Notes: generated from the letters alone by a model not told the origin. A DNA stretch of 64,000 bases from Mesorhizobium sp. PAMC28654 (GCF_020616515.1 NZ_CP085135.1:4092001-4156000), one strand, 5' to 3'. Counted from the stretch's first letter, positions 1-8,878 are shown. Numbers and translations: made by a program.

Positions 1-555
1 CCCGATCTCATCGTGCTCGACATCGGCATGCCCGAAATGGACGGGCTGGAGGTCTGCCGGCGGCTGCGGCAGCGATCCGATGTGCCGGTGCTGTTCCTGT
101 CCGCGCGCGACGAGGAGATCGACCGCATTCTCGGCCTCGAAATGGGTGGCGACGACTATGTGACCAAACCGTTCAGCCCGCGCGAGCTGGTCGCCCGCGT
201 CAACGTCATCCTGCGGCGCGCCCGCCCAATACCGCCCGAACAAACCGACGACAGGCAGTTCGCGCATGGCAAGCTTGCTTTGGCGCCGGCCAGCCATGCC
301 GCCAGCTTCGACGGCAAGCCGCTTGCCCTGACGGCAATCGAGTTCTCGATCCTCAGGGGGTTCCTGGCGCGGCCCACCCATGTGCTCGACCGCGACATGG
401 TGATGGCCAATGCCTATGCCACCAACATCCATGTCGCCGACCGCACCGTCGACAGCCATATCCGCAACATCCGCGCCAAGCTGGCGGCGGCGGGTTGCCT
501 CGATGCCATCGAGACCGTGCATGGCGTTGGCTTCCGGCTTGGCCGATGCGGCTGA
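1..555 (+). CDS. OmpR-family response regulator, 5' end outside window
   Basis: DNA-binding response regulator of a two-component system; the last 184 codons are present and the start lies upstream of the window. The frame opens inside the receiver domain at VLDIGMPEMDG, whose first Asp (bases 19-21) should be the phospho-acceptor; the conserved Lys is in YVTKPFSP. The C-terminal half is a winged-helix output domain with RTVDSHIRNIRAKL and the HGVGFRLG wing. The stop overlaps the start of the following sensor kinase by 10 bases, so the two are a cognate pair. The receiver resembles the CreB branch, but the target genes cannot be named from sequence. Confidence 0.93.
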   Translation, partial: PDLIVLDIGMPEMDGLEVCRRLRQRSDVPVLFLSARDEEIDRILGLEMGGDDYVTKPFSPRELVARVNVILRRARPIPPEQTDDRQFAHGKLALAPASHAASFDGKPLALTAIEFSILRGFLARPTHVLDRDMVMANAYATNIHVADRTVDSHIRNIRAKLAAAGCLDAIETVHGVGFRLGRCG

Positions 556-2120
556 CGACGAGCCACAGATGGATTGGCCGCAAATGGCGGCCGCGCCTGG
601 CCACGGTCGTCGTCGCCATCCTGATCCTGGTGATGGCCTTGCCGCTGGTCGGCCTGTTCTTCTTCCGCCTCTACGAAAACCAGCTGATCCGCCAGACCGA
701 GGCGGAGCTGATTGCACAAGGTGCGGCCATCGCCGCCATCTATGCTCGGGATGTGCGCGATGCCGGCATTTCCACAGACAAGCTCGGCGCGCCGATGCCT
801 GCCAGCCGGGGCAATGTGAACTACCCCTACCTGCCGATCGAGCCTAGCCTCGATCTTGCCTCGGACGCTATCCTGCCGACCCGGTCCGCAGGGCAGGCAG
901 CAACCATCGATCCCGCTTTCGCGGCGATCGGCGCGCGCCTGTCCGGCATTCTAGACGCCACGCAGAAAACCACGCTTGCCGGCTTCCGGCTGCTCGACCC
1001 CAGGGGCGTCGTGATTGCCGGCCGCGATGAAGTCGGGCAGTCGCTGGCTGAGGTCCCGGAGGTGCAAGAAGCGCTTGCCGGACGCTATGCCAGCGAACTC
1101 AGGCTGCGGATCCCCGACCAGCCGACACCGCCGCTCTATTCGGTCAGCCGTGGCACCAGGGTGCGGGTCTTCGTCGCCATGCCGGCGGTCGTCGACGGTC
1201 ATGTCGCCGGCGTGGTCTATGTGTCGCGGACGCCCAACAACATCGTCAAGCATCTCTATGGCGAACGCGGCAAGGTGACGGCGGCGGCGATCGCCATCCT
1301 CGGCGGCACGCTGCTCATCGGCCTGGTGTTCCTGCGCACCGTCAGCCGGCCGATCTATGCGCTGATCGACCGCACCCAGCGCATCGCCGCCGGCGAGCGC
1401 GACGCGATCAGGCCGCTCGACCACCACGGCACGCGCGAGATGGCGGAGCTGTCGGCCGCCTTCCTCGACATGGCCGAAAAACTGCAGGCGCGGTCCGACA
1501 GCATCCAGACCTTCGCCACCCATGTCTCGCACGAGCTCAAATCACCACTGACGGCAATCCAGGGCGCGGCCGAGCTGCTGCGCGATTCCGGGGCGGCGAT
1601 GGACGATGCGGAGCGGCGGCGCTTTTCCAACAACATCGTCACCGATGCGGGGCGTCTCAATCTGCTGGTCCGTCGCCTGCTCGACTTGGCGCGTGCCGAA
1701 AACCGCGCTCCAAGTGGTGAAATCACCTCGATCAGCGCGGCGCTCCCTGTCGACAGCCGGCTGGCGGTTCGCGTCGAGGCCGGCGGCGATACCAGCCTGC
1801 GCATGTCCACCGAGAACGCGGCGATCGTGCTCACCAATCTCATCGACAATTCGGCTAGGCACGGCGCGACGCTGGTTTCGATCACCACGACGAGTATCGA
1901 CGGCAAGGCGCGCATCCTGATCGATGACGACGGCGCCGGCATTTCGCCCAGCAACCGGGCGCGAATCTTCGAACCGTTCTTCACCACGCGCCGCGAATCC
2001 GGTGGTACCGGGATGGGGCTGGGTATCGTGCTGGCCCTTCTGAAAGCGCATGATGGTACGATCCGGCTGGTTGACTCCGAGACCGGCACGCGCTTCGAGA
2101 TCATTTTGCCTGCCGCGTAA
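546..2120 (+). CDS. HAMP-domain sensor histidine kinase
   Basis: Inner-membrane sensor kinase of 524 residues partnering the regulator just upstream. Transmembrane segment 1 is near residues 18-40 and segment 2 near 244-266, enclosing a periplasmic sensor of about 200 residues; a HAMP linker follows (RTVSRPIYALIDRT). The H-box is THVSHELKSPLTAIQG with the phospho-accepting His at about residue 329. The ATPase domain shows an N-box (NLIDNSARHG) and G-boxes (DDDGAGI and GGTGMGLGIV). I chose ATG 546, which overlaps the regulator stop, over an in-frame ATG at 495 that would add 17 residues inside the regulator gene. The signal sensed is unknown. Confidence 0.93.
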   Translation: MRLTTSHRWIGRKWRPRLATVVVAILILVMALPLVGLFFFRLYENQLIRQTEAELIAQGAAIAAIYARDVRDAGISTDKLGAPMPASRGNVNYPYLPIEPSLDLASDAILPTRSAGQAATIDPAFAAIGARLSGILDATQKTTLAGFRLLDPRGVVIAGRDEVGQSLAEVPEVQEALAGRYASELRLRIPDQPTPPLYSVSRGTRVRVFVAMPAVVDGHVAGVVYVSRTPNNIVKHLYGERGKVTAAAIAILGGTLLIGLVFLRTVSRPIYALIDRTQRIAAGERDAIRPLDHHGTREMAELSAAFLDMAEKLQARSDSIQTFATHVSHELKSPLTAIQGAAELLRDSGAAMDDAERRRFSNNIVTDAGRLNLLVRRLLDLARAENRAPSGEITSISAALPVDSRLAVRVEAGGDTSLRMSTENAAIVLTNLIDNSARHGATLVSITTTSIDGKARILIDDDGAGISPSNRARIFEPFFTTRRESGGTGMGLGIVLALLKAHDGTIRLVDSETGTRFEIILPAA

Positions 2121-2158
2121 CTCCCTATCAGCGGCTCGAATCGGAAAGGGCATAAAGA

Positions 2159-3325
2159 GTGCGCTACGACATTCTCATCATCGGCGGGGCCATCGTCGGT
2201 TCCTCGGTTGCCTATTATCTGCGCGAGGAGGGGTTTTCGGGCTCCATCGCGCTGATCGAGCGTGACCCGCAATTTGCCCATGCGGCGACGACACTGTCCA
2301 TGGCCTCGATCCGCCAGCAATTCTCGATTCCAGAAAACATCCGCCTGTCGCAATTCACGCTGAAACTGTTCCGGCGGCTGAAGGAAGAATTCGGCACGGA
2401 CGCTGACATCGGTTTCCGCGAGGGCGGCTATCTCATCCTCGCCGGCGAGAACGGCTTGCCGATCCTCAAGGCCAATCATGACGCGCAGGTCGCCGAAGGC
2501 GCCGACATCGTGCTTGAGGGCGCCGAGCAGTTGACGCGGCGCTTCCCGTGGCTGTCAACCGAAGGTATTTCCGCCGGCGCCTATGGCCGGACCGGCGAAG
2601 GCTGGTTCGACGCGCATGCGATGCTGATGCTGTTCCGCAAGGCGCTGCGGGAGAAGAAGATAGATTTCATCACCGCTGATGTCACCGGCATCGAGCGGCA
2701 GGGCGACCACGTCACCGGCGTCACCCTCGGCAATGGCGAGACGCTGGAGGCCGGCATCGTCGTCAATGCCGCCGGGCCGAACGCCGGCAAGGTGGCTGCC
2801 CTTGCCGGGCTGGCGCTGCCGGTCGAGCCGCGCAAGCGCAATGTCTTCGTCTTCGAGGCACGCGAGAAATATGCTGATATGCCGCTGCTGGTCGATCCCT
2901 CCGGCATCTATGTGCGCCCGGAAGGCTCGGTCTACCTCACCGGCGGCGCCGAGCCGGAAGAGGGCGATGGCCCCGCCGATCCCAGCGATTTCGAGCCGGA
3001 CTGGCCGCTGTTCGAGGACGTGATCTGGCCGGTGCTGGCCACACGTATCCCGACCTTCGAGGCGATCAAGCCGACGCGGGCCTGGGCCGGGCACTATGAC
3101 TACAACACGCTCGACCAGAATGCCGTGGTCGGCCCGCACCCACAGGTCGGCAATTTCATCTTCGCCAACGGCTTTTCCGGCCACGGCCTGCAGCAGGCGC
3201 CAGCCGTCGGCAAGGCGCTGGCCGAGTTGATCGTCCATGGCGGCTACCGCACGGTGGATTGTTCGGCGTTCGGCTACAGTCGCGTCGCCGAAGGTCGGGC
3301 GTTCCGAGAGTTGAACGTGATTTGA
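2159..3325 (+). CDS. FAD-dependent oxidoreductase (DAO family)
   Basis: Cytosolic flavoprotein of 388 residues in the glycine oxidase/D-amino-acid oxidase-like fold. The N-terminus YDILIIGGAIVGSSVAYYL is a dinucleotide-binding beta-alpha-beta unit, and the C-terminus holds the second FAD contact (FIFANGFSGHGLQQAPAVGK). Such enzymes oxidise secondary amines or amino acids such as sarcosine, proline or opines; the substrate cannot be read from sequence. The start is GTG, preceded by AAGGG about nine bases upstream. It begins 38 bases after the sensor kinase on the same strand and may be co-transcribed with it, but no functional link is shown. Confidence 0.88.
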   Translation: MRYDILIIGGAIVGSSVAYYLREEGFSGSIALIERDPQFAHAATTLSMASIRQQFSIPENIRLSQFTLKLFRRLKEEFGTDADIGFREGGYLILAGENGLPILKANHDAQVAEGADIVLEGAEQLTRRFPWLSTEGISAGAYGRTGEGWFDAHAMLMLFRKALREKKIDFITADVTGIERQGDHVTGVTLGNGETLEAGIVVNAAGPNAGKVAALAGLALPVEPRKRNVFVFEAREKYADMPLLVDPSGIYVRPEGSVYLTGGAEPEEGDGPADPSDFEPDWPLFEDVIWPVLATRIPTFEAIKPTRAWAGHYDYNTLDQNAVVGPHPQVGNFIFANGFSGHGLQQAPAVGKALAELIVHGGYRTVDCSAFGYSRVAEGRAFRELNVI

Positions 3326-3358
3326 GGGCCTCCAGCCGTTTCGGGATCGTGCCCTGGA

Positions 3359-3481
3359 GAGCATGATCCCGAAAGGTGGAAGCCGTCTTTCTCGGACAAA
3401 CGGTCCCCGTTTGTCCAGAGATCATGCTCAAACAAACAGATAGAGCCCCATCCCGATTCCTTCGAGATGGAACAGGCTCTA
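3359..3481. repeat. Compound palindromic intergenic repeat
   Basis: Nested inverted repeats fill the convergent gap. GAGCATGAT (3359-3367) pairs with ATCATGCTC (3421-3429) and encloses a perfect 10-bp stem GGACAAACGG/CCGTTTGTCC (3394-3403/3407-3416). A second hairpin, TAGAGCC (3441-3447) with GGCTCTA (3475-3481), reaches into the stop codon of the patatin gene. The CATGATCCCGAAA core recurs in degenerate form near 22190 and 47010. This type of element is common between genes in rhizobia. It may end transcription from both sides. Confidence 0.75.
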
Positions 3482-5383
3482 ATAGGTCAGCGTAATCTGC
3501 ATCTGGGGCAGCGGTCTTGGTGCCGTGTTGGTGAAATCAGGTCCCTTGTCTTTCCATTCATGGCCCTTGGCGATCAGGCCTTCGAGTAGATTTCTTGCCT
3601 CCTCGCGTTGCACGGAACCTTCGAAATCATAGGGCGGAACCGGATTGTCGGTACGCGCCGATTCGTAGGCGTTCACGTACTCGGCGATCTTCGGCGTGTA
3701 GTTCGCACTGTCGGCGACCTTGATCGTGTAGCGCTGCATGGCCGACGCGAGGTTGCGCCAGCGTGTCCAATAGTGGTCGTCGAAAGAGAATTCCGCGAAC
3801 TTCTGGCCCGCCTGCGTTCCCTTGAGCGAGATCTGCGCCAGAATGTCCCTGGACATGTTCAGGTTCATGCCGCCCTGTTCCTGCGTCAGGGAAACATGGA
3901 CGATCCGTTCGCGGTTGCCGGGGGCGCGCGACTGGAGCAAATCGCGCCAGTTCTGCATCGTCGCGATGATGCCAAAAATGAATCCCGACAGCTCCTGCAC
4001 GGCCAACATGCTGGCGATCGACTGATACTGGGCCTGCCAGCCGTCGCTGGGTTTCGGCAGGAAAACGTCAGGGGTTTTCGTCCGGTTGCCCGCACCGGGC
4101 CCATTTGCGTCAGGGTACACGAGGTCGATCGCGAAAGTAGGCCACCGTGGCAGAGGAGCGTCAAACAGGTGGATGGGGAAGTTGCTGCAGATACCGCCGT
4201 CGGAAAACCAGCACTGCCGGAAGGCGGCGGCGGGCCCTTCTCCGGTGCCTCCGGCGGCAAGCGAGTCGGTGCTGTCCAGCTGCGTTTTCGGCCTGCCGCG
4301 CTTCGGCTCCGGCGTCGCCTCACCTTGAATGGTTCCGGCGCCAATCGATTCATGGAGGGGAACGGCGCTTATCAGGAGGGGAAAGCTCAGGCTCATCCGC
4401 GTGGCCACCAGCACCGGCAGGTCGCATGCGGCTGGCAAAGGGTAGTATGTCTCGCCCTCGAAGGAGCGATTTTCGGGAGCCTGCCTGATCATCCAGTCAA
4501 CGAGATCCTTGGGAAACAGCGTCTCGAATTCGCGCTGCAGGAACCAGAAATGTGTGTCCTTGTCGAAGGGCAGGCTTCGCGGCTCGCTATGCGAGACGTC
4601 GGTGGTGATCATTGTCAGCGAAACGGCATGGTCCGAATGCGGCTCATGCTCATAGCGCGGCGCGTGCCACAGATCGCTGAACAGGAGTGGCTTGTCAGGA
4701 GACTGGCCGGACAGATTCTGCAGGGTCTCATGAAGCCAGTCGGTAAGCGCGGGTTTCGACTTTCCGCCAAAATGCCCGGCCTGCTGTTTGCCCGAGCAGA
4801 GACCGAGGAGATTGCGCCGCGCGACACGCGCCACGCGCAAGACCGCAAATACCGCGCCGACCGCATAGGCCCCGAGAAATGAGGGGATTGCATGCAGCAG
4901 GATTGCCCAGCAGCTCGAAAAATATCCCGCCGCCCACCATCCGCAACAAAGGAGGGCAAACAGGAAAAACGTTTCAAGCGGAGCGATGGCGATAACCGCG
5001 AAGAGAAGCCAAAGGCACTTTCGTATGGTGCTGGCGTTTCCGGCCAGGACAACGAGCAGCCTGTAGGCATTCCAGGCCCCCGGTGCGGGCTGGAAGAGGC
5101 TGTAGATGAAGCCATCGCTCGAAAGCTTCCCCGACACTCCCGCCAGGCCGTGGAAGCCGATCAGGCCCGGATCTCCGGAGACTTCGGATCCGAGGGTTTT
5201 TCGCCGCTCTCCGACCGCGGCGGCCACGCATGCGGCGGCGGCAATCGCACCGGCGGATGTTCCGCCAATACTCTTGAATCGGTAGGTTTTCGACAGTTCC
5301 AAGGCAGCATTGGGATAAACGATACCGCTGGTGATGCCGCCCTTCATCACAAGATCGCAATATCTGAACAAACTCTCCGCCAC
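3479..5383 (-). CDS. Membrane-associated patatin-like phospholipase
   Basis: Predicted serine lipid acyl hydrolase of 634 residues. The nucleophile elbow is GGTSAGA near residue 40, following MKGGITSGIVYP; the catalytic Asp is in FSDGGICSNFP near residue 393, giving the Ser-Asp dyad of patatins. Between the two, roughly residues 118-184 are strongly hydrophobic (LLFAVIAIAPLETFFLFAL and following), so the protein probably sits in the inner membrane with its active site in the cytosol. The frame stays open to 5785, but that stretch runs through the neighbouring DUF72 gene. I chose GTG at 5383, directly preceded by GGGAGGGG; GTG 5419 is an alternative. Substrate unknown. Confidence 0.8.
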   Translation of the reverse strand: MAESLFRYCDLVMKGGITSGIVYPNAALELSKTYRFKSIGGTSAGAIAAAACVAAAVGERRKTLGSEVSGDPGLIGFHGLAGVSGKLSSDGFIYSLFQPAPGAWNAYRLLVVLAGNASTIRKCLWLLFAVIAIAPLETFFLFALLCCGWWAAGYFSSCWAILLHAIPSFLGAYAVGAVFAVLRVARVARRNLLGLCSGKQQAGHFGGKSKPALTDWLHETLQNLSGQSPDKPLLFSDLWHAPRYEHEPHSDHAVSLTMITTDVSHSEPRSLPFDKDTHFWFLQREFETLFPKDLVDWMIRQAPENRSFEGETYYPLPAACDLPVLVATRMSLSFPLLISAVPLHESIGAGTIQGEATPEPKRGRPKTQLDSTDSLAAGGTGEGPAAAFRQCWFSDGGICSNFPIHLFDAPLPRWPTFAIDLVYPDANGPGAGNRTKTPDVFLPKPSDGWQAQYQSIASMLAVQELSGFIFGIIATMQNWRDLLQSRAPGNRERIVHVSLTQEQGGMNLNMSRDILAQISLKGTQAGQKFAEFSFDDHYWTRWRNLASAMQRYTIKVADSANYTPKIAEYVNAYESARTDNPVPPYDFEGSVQREEARNLLEGLIAKGHEWKDKGPDFTNTAPRPLPQMQITLTY

Positions 5384-5498
5384 CGACCCCTCCCAAAATG
5401 CTGAAAGCAAATCGCCCACAAAGGAAGCATTCGATACAGCAGTACTGCTGCCAAGCGTTCTCCGCCTTGTAGACGATGTGCCTCTTCTTGTGAAAAGT

Positions 5499-6236
5499 CT
5501 ATTGCCGCGTGCAGAAATTGCCGACAGCGAGGGCGTTGCCGAGTGCGTGGCCCTCGGCCGTGTTGTCGAAAATGCACCAGACTTCGGCACCGGCTGCCGC
5601 TGCTGTTTGCATTTGCCGCCCAATCTGGTCGAGCCTTTCGGCGTCGTAGTTCGAGTAATAGATGCGCGGCGCGCCATGCAGGCGGAAGTAGGCAAGGCCG
5701 GGCCACCCGGCTGGCCGCTCCGCTGATGGAGCTGGAGCCGGGTCGGCCGCAATGCGCGCAACGCCGCACCCAGCGAGAAGCGCATCCGCGTCCGCGGCGA
5801 ACCAGCTGGGGTGGCGCGGTTCGCAGGCCAGCCTTACGTCGGTTCGCCCGCGCAACATGGCGAAGAAGCCCGCCGTGATGTCTGGGTCGAAGCGCAGGCT
5901 CGGCGGCAACTGCACCACCAGCACGCCAAGCTTGGCTCCGAGACCTTCGACCTCCAGGAGAAACGCTTCGACAAGGTCCTCGCAGGCGACCAGGCGGCGC
6001 TCATGTGTCACGGCCTTGGGCGTTTTCACCGCGAAGCGGAAATGCTCGGGCACGGAGCCCTTCCAGCGCTCATAGGTCGCGCGGCGATGCGGCTTGTAGA
6101 AGGACGTGTTGATCTCGACGACCGGAAGGCGCTGGGCATAACGCTCGAGATGCGAGCCGGATTGTGGGAAGTCATCCTTGTATCGCGCGGAAATGCCCCA
6201 GCCGGCCGTGCCTATGAAACATCCCTGCTTTTGCAT
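5499..6236 (-). CDS. DUF72 (YecE-like) TIM-barrel protein
   Basis: A 245-residue protein of the DUF72/YecE family, whose biochemical role is not settled. Family hallmarks are visible: the N-terminal FIGTAGWGI, VEINTSFYKPHRRATYERW, FRFAVKTPKAVTHERRL, and the C-terminal YFRLHGAPRIYYSNY and WCIFDNTAEGHALGNA. Length and motif order match a complete gene. It is followed on the same strand by the patatin gene after about 115 bases; a shared transcript is possible but not shown. Confidence 0.88.
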   Translation of the reverse strand: MQKQGCFIGTAGWGISARYKDDFPQSGSHLERYAQRLPVVEINTSFYKPHRRATYERWKGSVPEHFRFAVKTPKAVTHERRLVACEDLVEAFLLEVEGLGAKLGVLVVQLPPSLRFDPDITAGFFAMLRGRTDVRLACEPRHPSWFAADADALLAGCGVARIAADPAPAPSAERPAGWPGLAYFRLHGAPRIYYSNYDAERLDQIGRQMQTAAAAGAEVWCIFDNTAEGHALGNALAVGNFCTRQ

Positions 6237-6311
6237 GCATGGGATGTGGACTGGATGAGGCGTGGGTCAAGGTAAGGGTGCGCGAAAGCATCGCTGCCGC
6301 GGACTCGCTGC

Positions 6312-6803
6312 TCAGGCCGCAGCCAGCCTTCCAGCCTCGACATGCGCTTGAAGCCACGCCAGCACCCGTCCCCAGCCGCCGGCATGCTCGCTCGCCGCAT
6401 TGCTCAACCCGGCAAAGCCGCCATGGCAGATGGTGAGGCGCGTGCCCTTGGCGATCGGCTCCAGCAAATAGGCCACCGTTGTTTGCCGCCGGCCAAGCGT
6501 GGGATGATCCCAGCCATAGGCCCGCGTCTGCACAATCTGGCGCGGCGTCTCGATCTCGAGGAATTCGCCGCCGGCCGGCAGGTCCCTGCCGTCAGCCGTC
6601 CGGGCGACAACCGTCCAGCGGCCGCCGACGCGAAGGTCGGCTGACCAGTCGACCATCCGGTAGGTGTCGGCGGATCCCCACCAGCATTCGACCTGTTTCG
6701 TGACCAATGCGCTGAAGATGCGTTCCGGCGAGGCTTCGATCTCGGCTAATGCCATGATCGTCTCGCCATTGGTCATGCTCTGTATGTTGAGAACATGCAT
6801 CAT
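6312..6803 (-). CDS. SRPBCC/AHSA1-domain protein
   Basis: A 163-residue single-domain protein of the START/Bet v1-like SRPBCC superfamily, AHSA1 branch. Typical features are EIEASPERIFSALV, WWG followed by a DLRVGGRW strand, and a C-terminal helix (HAGGWGRVLAWLQAHVEAG) that closes the ligand cavity. Ligand unknown. It is the third gene of a minus-strand operon behind an ArsR-type regulator and another SRPBCC gene (gap 40 bases). The ATG at 6803 gives MMHVLNIQSM; a shorter start at the internal ATG near 6774 is possible. Confidence 0.85.
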   Translation of the reverse strand: MMHVLNIQSMTNGETIMALAEIEASPERIFSALVTKQVECWWGSADTYRMVDWSADLRVGGRWTVVARTADGRDLPAGGEFLEIETPRQIVQTRAYGWDHPTLGRRQTTVAYLLEPIAKGTRLTICHGGFAGLSNAASEHAGGWGRVLAWLQAHVEAGRLAAA

Positions 6804-6843
6804 GGATGCCTCCGTAATTTGTTTCGTTGTCGAAACGCGGCTT

Positions 6844-7290
6844 TCATCCTTTCGATGGCGGACGCTGAAAGCCCTTGCCGGTCTCGAGCAGGCTCTTCAG
6901 GCTGGCCAGTACCAGCGGCCAGCCCTTGGCGACGTTCCCGATCAGCTTGTGCGGCCCGTCAGCTTCGTGGGTGACAGCAAGCTTCATCAACTCTCCGTCC
7001 TGCTCGATTGTGAAGGTGCAGCGCGTGTAGCCGTCTTCCTTTACCTCCGGCATCCACTCATTGCGCCATTTGATGACGAGGCGCCGTGGCGGGTCGATCT
7101 CGAGAATCTCGCCGCTGTCGGCGAGACGGCCGTCCGGAAGGATCAGCTTCCAGCTGGAGCCCACTTTCCACTCGCTCTCCTGATAGGAGCAGAGGAAGAA
7201 CTGCCGGTTGAACTCCGGGTCGGTCAGGGCTTCCCAGAGTTTTTCGGGCGTGGTGCGGATGTAGGTCACGTAGACGAAGGCGTTGCTCAT
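6844..7290 (-). CDS. SRPBCC/AHSA1-domain protein, coupled to ArsR gene
   Basis: A 148-residue SRPBCC protein with the fold signature TTPEKLWEALTDPEFNRQFF and a C-terminal helix (VAKGWPLVLASLKSLLETG). The ATG at 7290 overlaps the TGA of the ArsR gene as ATGA, which signals translational coupling and fixes the start; the frame continues upstream only through the regulator. ArsR-SRPBCC pairs are a recurring arrangement in proteobacteria and actinobacteria, where the enzyme or carrier is usually under control of the adjacent repressor. Ligand unknown. Confidence 0.9.
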   Translation of the reverse strand: MSNAFVYVTYIRTTPEKLWEALTDPEFNRQFFLCSYQESEWKVGSSWKLILPDGRLADSGEILEIDPPRRLVIKWRNEWMPEVKEDGYTRCTFTIEQDGELMKLAVTHEADGPHKLIGNVAKGWPLVLASLKSLLETGKGFQRPPSKG

Positions 7291-7607
7291 GGCTCTTCCC
7301 TTTCGAGGCGTTTCTTCAGATCGCTGAGAGCGGTCAGTCGCCCCCGTTCGAACTTGCCGATCCAGCGATCGGCGATCTCGTTGATGGGAACGGGGTTGAG
7401 GTAGTGTTCCTTCTCGCGCCCCTTGCGGATGGTGGTGACGAGGTTTGCCTCCTCCAGGATCGCCAGGTGCTTGGTCACCGCCTGGCGCGTCATGTCCATC
7501 TCCGCGCATAGCGCGTTCAGCGGCTGCCCGTTCCGCTCATGGAGGCTATCCAGCAATTGCCGGCGTGTCGGGTCGGCCAAGGCGCGAAAGACGGCATCCA
7601 TGCTCAT
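7287..7607 (-). CDS. ArsR-family winged-helix transcriptional regulator
   Basis: A 106-residue repressor-type regulator. The helix-turn-helix is FRALADPTRRQLLDSL, PLNALCAEMDMTRQAVTKHLAIL, with the wing VTTIRKGREKEHYL. No metal-binding CxC pair is visible in the recognition helix, so this is the non-metal branch that accompanies SRPBCC genes. Its stop overlaps the next gene. A perfect 7-bp inverted repeat lies nine bases before its ATG and is the probable operator, suggesting autoregulation of the whole three-gene operon. Confidence 0.93.
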   Translation of the reverse strand: MSMDAVFRALADPTRRQLLDSLHERNGQPLNALCAEMDMTRQAVTKHLAILEEANLVTTIRKGREKEHYLNPVPINEIADRWIGKFERGRLTALSDLKKRLEREEP

Positions 7608-7615
7608 GGCTCAAT

Positions 7616-7635
7616 ATGCAACCATTTAGTTGCAT
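7616..7635. promoter_or_regulatory. Probable ArsR operator
   Basis: ATGCAAC, six bases, GTTGCAT: a perfect 7-bp inverted repeat (7616-7622 and 7629-7635), about one DNA helical turn centre to centre, placed immediately upstream of the ArsR start at 7607. Position and symmetry fit the binding site of the dimeric regulator encoded next to it. Assignment is by proximity and symmetry only. Confidence 0.7.
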
Positions 7636-7685
7636 GTCAAGCAATAAACCTTGCACGGCGGCACTATGGTCGTCGTTGGATGAGG

Positions 7686-8111
7686 TCAGCGCTTGCGGTT
7701 GAACCAGAAGGCGTCGGGCATCCTGGACATGCCGATGCGTTCGTAGAAACCGACGGCGTCGGGCACGGAGATCAGGCTGATGGCGACGGAGGGACCAAGC
7801 TGGAGCCGCGCCTCGTTCAGCAGGCCCTTGCCGATGCCAAGCCCCTGTGCCGATCCGGAAACGGCAAGTTCCGAGATATAGCAGACCCAGGAAAAGTCGG
7901 TGATGCCACGGGCAACGCCGACCAGCGGCTTGCCGGCGATATCGAGGCGGGCCGTCAGCACCAGGTTGGCGCCCGACAGCATCGTCTTCAGCCGGGCTTC
8001 GTCATCGATGGGGCGTGTCTCGCCAAGGCCGGATTCGATCAGCACGCGGCGGAACTCGGCGGCGTCGAGCGCCGGTTCGCTTGCGTACAGGATGTGGGAA
8101 CGTTCAGCCAT
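7686..8111 (-). CDS. GNAT-family N-acetyltransferase
   Basis: A 141-residue acyl-CoA-dependent transferase. The acetyl-CoA loop is SAQGLGIGKGLLNEARLQLG (the R/Q-x-x-G-x-G/A motif), preceded by the beta-4 strand VCYISELAVSG, and the C-terminal strand is AVGFYERIGMSRMPDAFWF. The acceptor substrate is not identifiable. Monocistronic by appearance: the neighbouring ArsR operon starts 78 bases away and leuD lies divergently on the other side. Confidence 0.87.
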   Translation of the reverse strand: MAERSHILYASEPALDAAEFRRVLIESGLGETRPIDDEARLKTMLSGANLVLTARLDIAGKPLVGVARGITDFSWVCYISELAVSGSAQGLGIGKGLLNEARLQLGPSVAISLISVPDAVGFYERIGMSRMPDAFWFNRKR

Positions 8112-8272
8112 GCCAGCCAGACTGCACCAAGCAACGGCAGTTTCGAAGCTGTTTTCTCATGTGCACCGCCATGGACCAAGGCCCGACCGGGAACAGCCGC
8201 CTTTTATTTGCCCACGGCTTTGTGTAAACCGTGCGTCAGCAATCCCCTGCAACGAAGACACGGGCAAAAGCC

Positions 8273-8878
8273 ATGGAAAAGTTCACCAAGCTCACCGGCG
8301 TCGCCGCGCCGATGCCGATCATCAATGTCGACACCGACATGATCATCCCCAAGGATTATCTGAAGACAATCAAGCGCACCGGGCTCGGCACCGGCCTGTT
8401 CGCCGAAATGCGCTACAATGACGACGGTTCGGAAAATCCGGATTTCGTGCTCAACAAGCCGGCCTACCGCAAGGCGCAGATTTTGGTCGCCGGCGACAAT
8501 TTCGGCTGCGGCTCGTCGCGTGAGCACGCGCCATGGGCGCTGCTCGATTTCGGCATCCGCTGCGTTATCTCGACCTCGTTCGCCGACATCTTCTACAACA
8601 ACTGCTTCAAGAACGGCGTGCTGCCGATCACCGTCAGCCCCGAGGATCTGGAGAAGCTGATGGACGACGCCTCGCGCGGTTCCAATGCGACGCTGTCGGT
8701 CGACCTCGAGACCAAAGAAATCCATGGCCCCGACGGCGGCGTGGTCAAGTTCGACCTCGACGACTTCAAGCGGCACTGCATGCTCAATGGGCTCGACGAC
8801 ATCGGCCTGACCATGGAGAAGGCCGGCGCCATCGCATCGTTCGAGAAGCGGAACGCCGAACAGCGCCCTTGGGCTTGA
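8273..8878 (+). CDS. leuD: 3-isopropylmalate dehydratase small subunit
   Basis: Small (swivel-domain) subunit of isopropylmalate isomerase, which interconverts 2- and 3-isopropylmalate in leucine synthesis together with the iron-sulfur LeuC subunit (not in this window). 201 residues, the usual length. Family features are [16 protein letters not shown] near the N-terminus, [14 protein letters not shown], the [18 protein letters not shown] block and [17 protein letters not shown] chose ATG 8273 (MEKFTKLTG) over an in-frame ATG at 8231 because leuD proteins begin at this point. leuB lies about 2.4 kb downstream with unrelated genes between. Confidence 0.97.
   Translation: MEKFTKLTGVAAPMPIINVDTDMIIPKDYLKTIKRTGLGTGLFAEMRYNDDGSENPDFVLNKPAYRKAQILVAGDNFGCGSSREHAPWALLDFGIRCVISTSFADIFYNNCFKNGVLPITVSPEDLEKLMDDASRGSNATLSVDLETKEIHGPDGGVVKFDLDDFKRHCMLNGLDDIGLTMEKAGAIASFEKRNAEQRPWA

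Noticed and set aside
3608..4882. A 424-codon plus-strand frame opposite the patatin gene
   Set aside because: Charged, domain-free translation in the antisense phase of a well-supported gene.
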